DNA of 43,213 nt from Sphingomonadaceae bacterium (GTDB taxonomy: Bacteria > Pseudomonadota > Alphaproteobacteria > Sphingomonadales > Sphingomonadaceae). Positions 23,216-30,563 of this stretch are shown in pieces. The position numbers were made by a program, and so were the translations under genes. The notes under the pieces were generated by a model. That model did not search any database. It had not been told where the DNA came from and saw only the letters and a list, made by a program, of their open reading frames with translations. The stretch's first letter is position 1. Each line of letters opens with the position of its first letter. The stretch covers positions 1-43,213 of the forward strand of contig JAFAZF010000015.1 in assembly GCA_019239915.1 (NCBI GenBank), given 5' to 3'.

Positions 23216-25500
23216 GCCGCGATCCGCACCGGCACCGATTTGGCGGCGGGAACATGGCTCTGCTCGGCATGATGCTCGACCGGCATCAGCACGTTGGCCT
23301 CCGGGTAATAGGCGCCGAGACAGCCGCGCGGGATCTCGTAGGGCGTCACGATCAGCCCCTCGCGCCGCCGCAGGATGCCGTCACCGGCGTCGCTCTCCAG
23401 CGCCACGATCTGGCCCTCGGCCAGCGCCGCCGCCGCAATGTCGTCGCGGTGCATGAGTAGCACGTCACGCGTTCCCTTGATGCCGCGAAAGCGATCATGA
23501 TAGCCGTAGATCGTCGTGTTGAACTGGTCGTTCGAACGCAGCGTCATCAGCCGGTAGCGCCCCTGCTCGTCCTTGAAGCCCGTCGCCGAGAGATCGCTCG
23601 GCACGAGGAACTCGGCTTTCTTGCTCTCCGTCTCCCAGATCCGTTCGGCGGCCTTGTTGCCCTTCCAGAAGCCACCGGGCGTAAACAGCCGCTCGTTATA
23701 CTTCTCGAAAGCCGCGGGATAGGTCTCCTCGATCGCGTCGCGGATCCGCGAATAATCCCCCACCCAAGCATCCCAGTCGACGTTTGGATTGGGCGGCAGC
23801 AGGCGCTTGGCGAGCGCGCCGACGATCGCCGGCTCCGAGAGCAGGTGCGGACTGGCGGGCGTGACCTTGCCGCGCGAGCCGTGGATGCAGCTCGTGGAAT
23901 CCTCGGTCGAGACCGCCTGCGGGCCGCTCGCCTGCACGTCGGCCTCGATCCGCCCGAGGCACGGCAGCAAATAGGTGACCTCGCCGGGAAACAGGTGATT
24001 GCGATTGAGCTTGGTCGCGATCTGCACGGACAGCCGGAGCTTCGGCCAGGCCGCTTCCATCGCCTGGGTCTCGGGAACGGCGCGCAGGAAGTTGCCACCG
24101 AGCCCGACGAACGCCTTGACCGATCCGTCGATCACGCCGCGGCAGCTCTCGACGGTGTCGAGCCCCTTCTCGCGCGGCGCGGTGAAGCCATATTGCTTCT
24201 CGAGCTTCTCGACCGGCACGAGCTCGGTCTTCTCGGTGATGCCGACGGTGCGCTGGCCCTGGACGTTGCTGTGCCCGCGCACCGGCGTCGGCCCCGCGCC
24301 CGGCTTGCCGATATTGCCGCGCAGCAGCAGCAGGTTCACCAGCATCCGGACGTTCTCGACGCCCTTGACGTGCTGCGTGATGCCCATGCCGTAGATCGCG
24401 AGCACGGCTTTCGCCTCGGCATAGACCTTCGCTGCCTTCTCGAGATCGCCGCGCGGCAGGCCGGTCTCCCGCTCGATCTCCGTCCAGTCGGCGGCGCGCA
24501 CCGCTGCGATGAAGTCTTCCGCGCCCGTGGTGTGCTGCGCGATGAAATCATGATCGAGCACCGGCTGGCCGCCGCTGGCCTTGGCGGCATCGTCCCACGC
24601 GACGAGGAACTTGCAGATCCCCATCATCGCGGCGAGATCGCTGCCGGCACGCAGCTGATGATATTGGGTGGAGATCGCGGTCTCCTTGAGCGTCGCCATC
24701 TCGATCGGGTTCTGCGGATCGGTGAAGCGTTCGAGTCCGCGCTCCTTCAGCGGGTTAAAGGTGACAATCTCGACGCCGCGCTTGCGGCAATCGCGCAGGT
24801 CATGGAGCATGCGCGGGGCGTTCGACCCGACATTCTGGCCGAAGAAGAGGATCGCGTCGCACTCCTTGAAATCCTTGAGCTGCGTCGTCCCCACCGGCAC
24901 CCCGATCGCCGCCTTGAGCCCGACCGAGGTCGATTCGTGGCACATGTTCGAACTGTCGGGCAGGTTCTGGTTGCCGTACATGCGCGCCATCAGGCCGTAC
25001 ATGTAGGAGGCCTCCAGGCTGGTGCGGCCGGACGAGTAGAAGACGACCGATTTGGGATCGAGCGGCTTCAGCGTTGCGGCGATATGGTCGAACGCCTCGT
25101 CCCACGCGCAGGCGACATATTTGTCGCTGTCGCAATCGTAGCGCAGCGGATGCGTGAGGCGGCCATGCTGCTCGAGATCATAGTCGCTCCAGCCGCGCAG
25201 CTCGCTGAGCGTGTGCTGCTCGAAGAATTCGGGCGTGGTGCGGAAATGCGTGAGTTCCCAGGCGGTCGCCTTGCCGCCTTCCTCGCAAAACTCGAACGGA
25301 TGATGGTCGGCGGGCTTCGACCAGGCGCAGCTCACGCACATGAAGCCTTCGGGCTTGTTCTGCCGCGTGAGTTCGCGCAGCGCCTCGGGGCCGACATGTT
25401 CGCGCGGAAGGATATCGGCGAGCGAACGCACCGAGCCCCAGCCGCCGGCGGGTCCCTGGAAAGGCTCGATCTCCGGCGAATCCGATCTTTGCTTGGTCAT
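23212..25500 (-). CDS. FdhF/YdeP-type molybdopterin oxidoreductase
   Basis: Protein of 762 residues starting at ATG 25500 (MTKQRSDSPE). Near the N-terminus Cys55, Cys58 (MCVSCAW) and Cys72 (FEFC) could be Fe-S ligands; the spacing is that of the YdeP group. The central and C-terminal parts show molybdopterin-binding patterns (FYSSGRTSLEASYMYGLMAR, LFFGQNVGSNAPRM, MTLRSNDQFNTTIYGYHDRF). It probably binds Mo-bis-MGD. Family members are called formate dehydrogenase alpha subunit or acid-resistance YdeP; actual formate oxidation is unproven. No beta or gamma subunit is adjacent, so it may be soluble. It heads the operon with fdhD, mobA and ddn. Confidence 0.88.
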   Translation of the reverse strand: MTKQRSDSPEIEPFQGPAGGWGSVRSLADILPREHVGPEALRELTRQNKPEGFMCVSCAWSKPADHHPFEFCEEGGKATAWELTHFRTTPEFFEQHTLSELRGWSDYDLEQHGRLTHPLRYDCDSDKYVACAWDEAFDHIAATLKPLDPKSVVFYSSGRTSLEASYMYGLMARMYGNQNLPDSSNMCHESTSVGLKAAIGVPVGTTQLKDFKECDAILFFGQNVGSNAPRMLHDLRDCRKRGVEIVTFNPLKERGLERFTDPQNPIEMATLKETAISTQYHQLRAGSDLAAMMGICKFLVAWDDAAKASGGQPVLDHDFIAQHTTGAEDFIAAVRAADWTEIERETGLPRGDLEKAAKVYAEAKAVLAIYGMGITQHVKGVENVRMLVNLLLLRGNIGKPGAGPTPVRGHSNVQGQRTVGITEKTELVPVEKLEKQYGFTAPREKGLDTVESCRGVIDGSVKAFVGLGGNFLRAVPETQAMEAAWPKLRLSVQIATKLNRNHLFPGEVTYLLPCLGRIEADVQASGPQAVSTEDSTSCIHGSRGKVTPASPHLLSEPAIVGALAKRLLPPNPNVDWDAWVGDYSRIRDAIEETYPAAFEKYNERLFTPGGFWKGNKAAERIWETESKKAEFLVPSDLSATGFKDEQGRYRLMTLRSNDQFNTTIYGYHDRFRGIKGTRDVLLMHRDDIAAAALAEGQIVALESDAGDGILRRREGLIVTPYEIPRGCLGAYYPEANVLMPVEHHAEQSHVPAAKSVPVRIAA

Positions 25501-25546
25501 CGCCGGAAAACGCGCGAGGCGCGCGCTGTGTCCACACCGCGCAACC

Positions 25547-25584
25547 AAAGAAAAAGCCCGCCTCGTCAAAGACTTGGCGGGCTT
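25547..25584 (-). terminator. Rho-independent terminator after tRNA-Val
   Basis: On the minus strand AAGCCCGCC (25584-25576) and GGCGGGCTT (25562-25554) form a perfect 9-bp stem with a 13-nt loop, followed by TTTCTTT. It lies just beyond the tRNA 3' end and before the fdhF gene, isolating the two. Confidence 0.88.
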
Positions 25585-25589
25585 GATCC

Positions 25590-25664
25590 TGGTGGGCGCG
25601 GCAAGGATTGAACTTGCGACCCCTGCGATGTCAACACAGTGCTCTACCACTGAGCTACGCGCCC
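25590..25664 (-). tRNA. tRNA-Val (GAC anticodon)
   Basis: Minus strand, 75 nt including an encoded CCA. Acceptor stem GGGCGCG pairs with CGCGCCC plus discriminator A. The D-arm is GCTCAGTGGTAGAGC. The anticodon stem CTGTG/CGCAG holds the loop TTGACAT with anticodon GAC (valine). The T-arm is GCAAGTTCAATCCTTGC. All arms pair well. Confidence 0.96.
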
Positions 25665-25721
25665 GGAGCGGAGCCCACTAGCCAAGGTCGCGCGGCCACG
25701 CAACAGCTTCCAGCGCCCGCT

Positions 25722-25806
25722 CGTCACCCCGGCCTTGAGCCGGGGTCCCGCCGCTTTCTCAAGCGTAGGCAAGACAGCGGGACCCCGGGTCGACCCCGGG
25801 TTGACG
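25722..25806. repeat. Imperfect inverted repeat (second REP-like family)
   Basis: CGTCACCCCGG, then AGCCGGGGTCCCGC on the left and GCGGGACCCCGGGTCGACC with GGGTTGACG on the right, form nested palindromes 85 bp long. The CGTCACCCCGG/CCGGGGTCCCG words are common intergenic repeats in alphaproteobacteria. The sequence differs from the 4741 and 6879 copies. It lies between tRNA-Val and cpdR. Confidence 0.72.
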
Positions 25807-25831
25807 ATGTCGGGATTGCCTTGCGTTTACT

Positions 25832-26209
25832 TCAGCTCAATTCGGTCGCGCTGCCGACCCGGAAGATGCGGTCGACCTCGAGCACGAGGTCGCGCAGGTG
25901 GAAGGGCTTTGAGAGCACCTTGGCATTGGGCGGCCGCCCCGGCGAGCGCAGCGCCACCGCCGCGAAGCCGGTGATGAACATCACCCGCATCTCGGGCGCA
26001 ATCGTCGCCGCGCGTTGCGCGAGCTCGATGCCGTCCATCTCGGGCATGACGATGTCGGTGAGCAGCAGGTCGAAGCGCTCGGCCTCGATATGGGCGAGCG
26101 CGGTCGTGCCGCGATCGGCGGTCGTCACCTCATAGCCGACGCGTTCGAGCGCGCGCGCGAGATATTCGCGCATCGAGCCATCGTCCTCCGCCAGCAGAAT
26201 GCGTATCAT
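25832..26209 (-). CDS. cpdR: Single-domain response regulator CpdR
   Basis: Protein of 125 residues consisting of one receiver domain: RILLAEDDGSMREYLARALE at the N-terminus, phospho-acceptor Asp52 in LLLTDIVMPEMDGIEL, then VMFITGFAAVAL and VLSKPFHLRDLV. These phrases match alphaproteobacterial CpdR almost word for word. Unphosphorylated CpdR primes the ClpXP protease for cell-cycle substrates and is controlled by the CckA-ChpT relay. The C-terminus ends in ELS rather than the AA of the Caulobacter protein, so its own turnover may differ. It is divergent from the N-formylglutamate amidohydrolase gene, the usual neighbour in alphaproteobacteria. Confidence 0.93.
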   Translation of the reverse strand: MIRILLAEDDGSMREYLARALERVGYEVTTADRGTTALAHIEAERFDLLLTDIVMPEMDGIELAQRAATIAPEMRVMFITGFAAVALRSPGRPPNAKVLSKPFHLRDLVLEVDRIFRVGSATELS

Positions 26210-26360
26210 CGGACCGCCGAACCCCCGTCATTCGTCACGCCATGCCGCCGTGCGCCTCGCATGCTCTGCTAGCCGGCAGCCCTTAAGATTTCGCCCCGCG
26301 CGGGCCGACATCTATGGGCAAGTCATTGCGCCGGCCCGCAACCCTGCTTAGCAATCTACC

Positions 26361-27245
26361 ATGGAAGGCGGCCATTCCGAAACCGGCTCGGCCGACGAAG
26401 CGCCGTTCGTGCTGCTCGGCGACGCCGGTGTGCCCGCGCTGCCGGTGCTGCTCAGCGTGCCGCATGCGGGGCGCGACTATCCGGCGGCACTGCTCGCCGC
26501 GTCGCGGCTGCCGCGCACCCGGCTCGAACTGCTCGAGGACCGCCATGCCAACCTGCTTGTGGAAACGGCCGTGGCGGCGGGCACGCCGGCGATCGTCGCG
26601 ACGCGGGCGCGCGCCTGGATCGACCTCAATCGTGCCGAGGCCGAGCTCGACGCCGCGATGATTCACCCGCGTCCGAACGGCGCGACGCGAAGCGACAGCA
26701 GCAAGGTGCTCGGCGGCCTCGGGCTGATCCCCCGGCGGATCGCCGGATCGGGCGAGATCTGGGCGGGACGTATCGCCGCCACCGATCTCGCGGAGCGCAT
26801 CGCCGCGCATCACCGGCCTTACCACGCCGCGATCGCCGCCACACTCGCGCACATCCATCGGGCGCACGGCATCGCCGTCCTGATCGATTGCCACTCGATG
26901 CCTTCGCTCAGCGGCGAGAACAGCCCCCCGCTCGTCGTCGGCGATCGCCACGGACGGAGCGCGGCGCGTGCGCTCGTCGACGCGGCGGGACGCGTCGCCG
27001 CAGCGAGCAATATCGCGACCGCGCTCAATGCTCCCTATGCCGGCGGCTACACGCTCGAGCGGCACGGCAGGCCGAACGCGGGGTTCCACGCGCTCCAGCT
27101 CGAATTCGATCGCACGCTCTATCTGGATGCGGTGCTGCGCGAACCGGGAGAAGGCCTGGATCGCACGGCCAAGCTGCTCGCGGAAATCGTCGCTGCGGTA
27201 GGTGCCACGGCGGCGCTGATGGCCGGCCCGATCGCCGCCGAATAA
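26361..27245 (+). CDS. N-formylglutamate amidohydrolase family protein
   Basis: Protein of 294 residues from ATG 26361. Conserved blocks are LLSVPHAGRDYP, AWIDLNRAEAELD, YHAAIAATLAHIHRAHGIAV then LIDCHSMPS, and a C-terminal ALQLEFDRTLYLD. These match the FGase (HutG-like) family, which binds a metal through His/Asp/Glu residues and splits N-formyl-L-glutamate into formate and glutamate. No other histidine-utilisation gene is adjacent, so a link to histidine breakdown is unproven. Its stop lies at the very edge of the terminator hairpin of the minus-strand sRNA. Confidence 0.88.
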   Translation: MEGGHSETGSADEAPFVLLGDAGVPALPVLLSVPHAGRDYPAALLAASRLPRTRLELLEDRHANLLVETAVAAGTPAIVATRARAWIDLNRAEAELDAAMIHPRPNGATRSDSSKVLGGLGLIPRRIAGSGEIWAGRIAATDLAERIAAHHRPYHAAIAATLAHIHRAHGIAVLIDCHSMPSLSGENSPPLVVGDRHGRSAARALVDAAGRVAAASNIATALNAPYAGGYTLERHGRPNAGFHALQLEFDRTLYLDAVLREPGEGLDRTAKLLAEIVAAVGATAALMAGPIAAE

Positions 27246-27345
27246 AGGACCACCCCGCGCAAATGCGCGAGGTGGCCAAGGTTCAGGGAGGAAACGCACC
27301 GAAGTGCGCCGGCGCCGCCGCGAAAGGGGGACACGGCAGGGCGCC
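27241..27345 (-). ncRNA. Probable suhB/MmgR-type (alpha-r8) small RNA
   Basis: On the minus strand a UUCG-capped hairpin (CGCAC-UUCG-GUGCG, 27308-27295) is followed by the single-stranded decamer UUUCCUCCCU (27294-27285). Then comes an 11-bp stem (CCACCTCGCGC, loop ATTT, GCGCGGGGTGG, 27275-27250) and a U-rich tail (TCCTTTATT). To my recollection UUUCCUCCCU between two stems is the hallmark of the alpha-r8/suhB family, whose Sinorhizobium member MmgR affects polyhydroxybutyrate storage. The 5' end near 27345 is inferred from the promoter; the added 5' part can also fold (GGCGCC pairs). The decamer is complementary to Shine-Dalgarno sequences, suggesting antisense repression. Confidence 0.65.
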
Positions 27346-27352
27346 AAGGGAC

Positions 27353-27380
27353 AAGATAAACTTGCCCGCGTACTTTTCAA
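27353..27380 (-). promoter_or_regulatory. Candidate sigma-70 promoter of the small RNA
   Basis: Minus strand: TTGAAA (27380-27375), 16 nt, TATCTT (27358-27353). Both boxes are near consensus for a housekeeping promoter, which is notable in this GC-rich DNA. The expected start is about 27345. Between 27381 and the SapC stop at 27600 I see nothing else that can be named. Confidence 0.55.
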
Positions 27381-27599
27381 GCGGGTTGCGTCTTTTTTGT
27401 CACAGGCACGGCGGCGCGGGCGTCGAACCTATCCCGCCACTGCTCGCGGACAGCCGAGCGCATCGAGACGCGCAGTCGAGAAAGCGCTGACAGCCAGTTC
27501 TTGGTCGACGCATTTTTTGACGCCGCTCGACGCCGCTTGAACCGAACGGATCGGGAGAGGCGAATTGCCGTTCGCCGTCCTTGCCGGGACGCGATCGAA

Positions 27600-28370
27600 T
27601 CAGACGTTCGCGAACTGCGGCGCCGGCATCCGCCCCTGCGCCATCTGCCGCGCGAACAGCTCGCGGATCAGCGGCAGCGAGAAGAAGTGCGCGTAGATCA
27701 GCCCCATCGCGCCCGACTGCACCATCTTGCGCGCGACGTCGCCGCGCAGCTCCTTCACGGCATCTTCGGAGATCATCTGGAAGCCGCGGTAGATGAACGG
27801 CTGCGCCGCGCCCTCGGGCTGGATCGTCACCTCGCCGTCGATCAGCAGCTTGGCGTCGGTCATTTCCTGGATGAACTGGGCGGTGCGGCGCCCGGCCTGC
27901 TCGAACTGTTCGAGGAACGCGAGCATGTTCTTCGTCGCCTCGCTGGGCTGGCCGTCCTCGAACAGCGCCGGGCCGTCGCCGTCCGGACCGATGCCTTCGG
28001 CGGTCGGATCGAAGCAGAGCGAGAGTTCGTCCGCGTCCGGCCGCAGCCGCGCGAGCATGTAGGGATAGCGGCGGACGTAGGCAGGCACATAGATGCCGCC
28101 GTCGAGCTTGCCCTCGTCGTTGACGAAGACGTTGATGCCCTCGTTGAGCCCCATCAGCGCGAGCGGCACCGGGTTCGGTCCGACCGAGAAGATGATCGGG
28201 AAGTGCCGCTGCGCGAGCGGGAACTCGTCGACCGTGATCGGGACCGCATGCGCCTTGGCGAACAGCGTCGGCGTGTCGATCTCACGCAGCTTCCAATCGC
28301 CGTGCGTCAGGCTCGAGAGCGGCTCGAGCTGGTTGTAGAACAGCGGCAGATCGGCAGGTGCGGTCGCCAT
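27600..28370 (-). CDS. SapC family protein
   Basis: Protein of 256 residues from ATG 28370, with GGAG seven nt upstream. The signature is PLFYNQLEPLSSLTHGDWKL, VPITVDEFPLAQRHFPIIFS then LALMGLNEGINVFVNDEGK, followed by VPAYVRRYPYML and CFDPTAEGI, as in SapC proteins. The name comes from a Campylobacter S-layer gene cluster; in sphingomonads and Caulobacter these are often near TonB-dependent receptors, and the biochemical role is not established. No signal peptide is evident. It lies 38 bp after the stop of the FAD oxidoreductase gene on the same strand, so they may be cotranscribed. Confidence 0.88.
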   Translation of the reverse strand: MATAPADLPLFYNQLEPLSSLTHGDWKLREIDTPTLFAKAHAVPITVDEFPLAQRHFPIIFSVGPNPVPLALMGLNEGINVFVNDEGKLDGGIYVPAYVRRYPYMLARLRPDADELSLCFDPTAEGIGPDGDGPALFEDGQPSEATKNMLAFLEQFEQAGRRTAQFIQEMTDAKLLIDGEVTIQPEGAAQPFIYRGFQMISEDAVKELRGDVARKMVQSGAMGLIYAHFFSLPLIRELFARQMAQGRMPAPQFANV

Positions 28371-28408
28371 CGCGGGCTCCAATTATGCTTATGTGAAAGG
28401 CGAGCGCT

Positions 28409-29866
28409 CTATTGCGCGGCGTCCGCTTCGGCAAGCGGCAGGAGCTTGCCGGGGTTCATGATACCGGCCGGATCGAGCGCCTGCTTGATCGCGCGCATGG
28501 CATGGAGCCGCGTCGGCTCGGCGAGGCGGATGAAGTCGGCGAGCTTGGTCTGGCCGATGCCGTGCTCGGCCGAAAGCGTGCCACCCTCGGCGGCGACGAA
28601 ATCATGCACGAAGCGCGTGACCGCCGAGCCATCGGCCTTGAACCAGGCGCGATCGTCGGCGTCCGCCGGCGCGCGCACGTTGAAGTGGACGTTACCGTCG
28701 CCGAGATGGCCGAAGGCGAGCGCGCGGACGCCCGGGAAGCGCGCCTCGACCGCCGCCCGCGCCCGCCCCATGAAGCCGGGCATCGCCGCGACCGGCACCG
28801 CGACGTCGTGCTTGGCCGCCATGCCGTCGATGCGCTCGGCCTCCGAGATGTTCTCGCGCAGCGCCCAGAGCGCCTCGGCCTGCGTTTCGCTGGCAGCGAG
28901 CGTTGCATCGCCGGCGAGGCCGTCCTCGATCGCGGTCGCGAGCGCGAGGCCGAGCGCCTCGTCGGGCGGCGGCGCATCGGCGAGCGCGGTCGCCTCGATC
29001 AGCACATTCCAGGGCCAGCGGCGTTCCAGCGGCGCGCGCATGTCCGGAATGTGCCGCAGCACGAGATCGAGCGCGTCGGCCGGCACGAGCTCGAAGCTCT
29101 CCACCGCCTCGCCCGTCGCCTGCTCCAGCCGGCGCAGGATCGCGAGCGCCTGTTCCGGCGCCTCGAGCCCCACCCAGGCCACCGCGCGCTGCGCCGCTGC
29201 CGGCACCAGCTTGAGCGACGCGGCGGTGACGACGCCGAGCGTGCCTTCGGCGCCGATCAACAGCTGGCGCAGATCGTAGCCGCGATTGTCCTTGCGCAGC
29301 GCCGTCAGCCCCTCGACGATCGAGCCATCGGGAAGCACCGCCTCCAGCCCCAGCACCAGCGCCCGCATCGTGCCGAAGCGCAGCACCTGCGTGCCGCCGG
29401 CGTTGGTCGAGATCAGCCCGCCGACCGTCGCCGATCCCTTCGCGGCGAGCGACAGCGGGAAGCGGCGGCCGGCATCCTCGGCCGCGGCATGGAGATCGGC
29501 GAGGATCACGCCCGCCTCGGCCTCGGCGATATTGTCCTGCGGCGCGATGCGGCGAATCCGATTCATGCGGCGCAGCGAGAGCAGGAGTTGGCTGCCGTCC
29601 GCCGAGGGCGTCGCGCCGGCCACCATCGAGCTGTTGCCGCCCTGGGGCACGATCCCGACGTGGGCCGCACTTGCCTCGCGCAGCACGAACGCCACCTCCT
29701 CGGCGTTCGCCGGCGAGAGCAGCGCCGCCGCTCTGCCATGGACGCGATCGCGCCAGTCGGTCGTCCACGTGTCGACGAGATCGGGATCCGTCGTGAAGCC
29801 GCGCGGCCCCAGCCGGTCGGCGAGCCGCGTCAGCAGGTCGGGCGTGGGGAAGCGAAGGCCGGTCAC
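28409..29866 (-). CDS. FAD-binding oxidoreductase, D-lactate/D-2-hydroxyglutarate dehydrogenase type
   Basis: Protein of 485 residues from GTG 29866; TTG 29902 is a longer option. The FAD-binding domain (PCMH type) shows VGIVPQGGNSSMVAGATPSA, then AGVILADLHAAAEDAGRRFP, and TVGGLISTNAGGTQVLRFGT. The C-terminal GlcD-like domain contains FGHLGDGNVHFNV (metal-binding His) and SAEHGIGQTK, ending with LDPAGIMNPGKLLP. These mark the family that oxidises D-2-hydroxy acids and passes electrons to quinone, ETF or cytochrome. Substrate cannot be fixed by sequence alone. No Fe-S C-terminal extension is present. Confidence 0.9.
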   Translation of the reverse strand: MTGLRFPTPDLLTRLADRLGPRGFTTDPDLVDTWTTDWRDRVHGRAAALLSPANAEEVAFVLREASAAHVGIVPQGGNSSMVAGATPSADGSQLLLSLRRMNRIRRIAPQDNIAEAEAGVILADLHAAAEDAGRRFPLSLAAKGSATVGGLISTNAGGTQVLRFGTMRALVLGLEAVLPDGSIVEGLTALRKDNRGYDLRQLLIGAEGTLGVVTAASLKLVPAAAQRAVAWVGLEAPEQALAILRRLEQATGEAVESFELVPADALDLVLRHIPDMRAPLERRWPWNVLIEATALADAPPPDEALGLALATAIEDGLAGDATLAASETQAEALWALRENISEAERIDGMAAKHDVAVPVAAMPGFMGRARAAVEARFPGVRALAFGHLGDGNVHFNVRAPADADDRAWFKADGSAVTRFVHDFVAAEGGTLSAEHGIGQTKLADFIRLAEPTRLHAMRAIKQALDPAGIMNPGKLLPLAEADAAQ

Positions 29867-29964
29867 GCGCAAGCCTATAGGCGGACGGACGCAACCCGAC
29901 AATTCATTGCCCGTTCAAGGCGTCGCCCGCTAAAGCTCCCGCGTGGAGACGGAATGAGGCCGAG

Positions 29965-30399
29965 TTGCTGATCGCGCTGATGCTCGCCGGGGCCGCGATA
30001 GCCGCCGCACCGCCCGACGCGCCTCCTCCGCCGGCCACCGCTCAGCCGACCCGGATGAGGCTCAGCGAGCATATCATCCTGCGCGTGCCGTTGCCGCGCC
30101 GACGATCGCCGCCGCCGCAGACGCCGTGGCGCGAGACGCATGGCCCGCGCTGCATCGACACCGATGCGATCGCGGGCGCGGCGGTCACCGAGTCCGCCAG
30201 CGTCGATTTCGTGCTCCGCGGCGGCAAGCGGCTGCGCGCCAAGCTCGATCGCGACTGCCCGGCGCTCAATTTCTACTCGGGCTTCTATCTGGTCTCGATC
30301 GGCGATGGCCGCACCTGCGCCGAACGGGATTCTGTACATGCCCGCTCCGGCGGCGCCTGCGAGATCGAGCGCTTTCGCGAACTCAAGCCGCAACGCTGA
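29965..30399 (+). CDS. Small exported hypothetical protein
   Basis: Protein of 144 residues starting at TTG 29965, with GAGG upstream. The N-terminal MLIALMLAGAAIAAAPPDA resembles a short signal peptide, then comes a Pro-rich linker (PPDAPPPPATAQP). The folded part has four Cys (RCIDTD, RDCPALN, RTCAERD, GACEIER), which may form two disulfides in the periplasm. FYSGFYLVSIGDGRTC is a notable stretch. No family can be named with confidence. It stands upstream of the RNA helicase with a 164-bp gap. Confidence 0.7.
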   Translation: MLIALMLAGAAIAAAPPDAPPPPATAQPTRMRLSEHIILRVPLPRRRSPPPQTPWRETHGPRCIDTDAIAGAAVTESASVDFVLRGGKRLRAKLDRDCPALNFYSGFYLVSIGDGRTCAERDSVHARSGGACEIERFRELKPQR

Positions 30400-30563
30400 T
30401 CAGCGGTGGAGCGCGTCGGCCGACGGATCGCGCTCATCACGTCGCGCACTATGCCGATCATTCTACGAATCCGCGGAAATACTTGACAGGAAGCGGCCCC
30501 ATCGACAGGGGCATTGCGCCAGAAGCGCGCGCCTCGGGCGACCCGCTCCCATCCGGATACTGC

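Noticed and set aside
23497-25611. 704-codon plus-strand frame antisense to the FdhF-like gene
   Set aside because: Shadow frame; the minus strand encodes a full molybdopterin oxidoreductase.
27241-27345. Reading the conserved segment as plus-strand SRP RNA or RNase P RNA (GGGAGGAAAC)
   Set aside because: The plus strand lacks the SRP tetraloop region and the RNase P core. The minus-strand reading gives promoter, hairpins and a U-rich tail in the right order.
27501-29279. 592-codon plus-strand frame across sapC and the FAD oxidoreductase
   Set aside because: Shadow frame with low-complexity Ser/Ala/Arg content.
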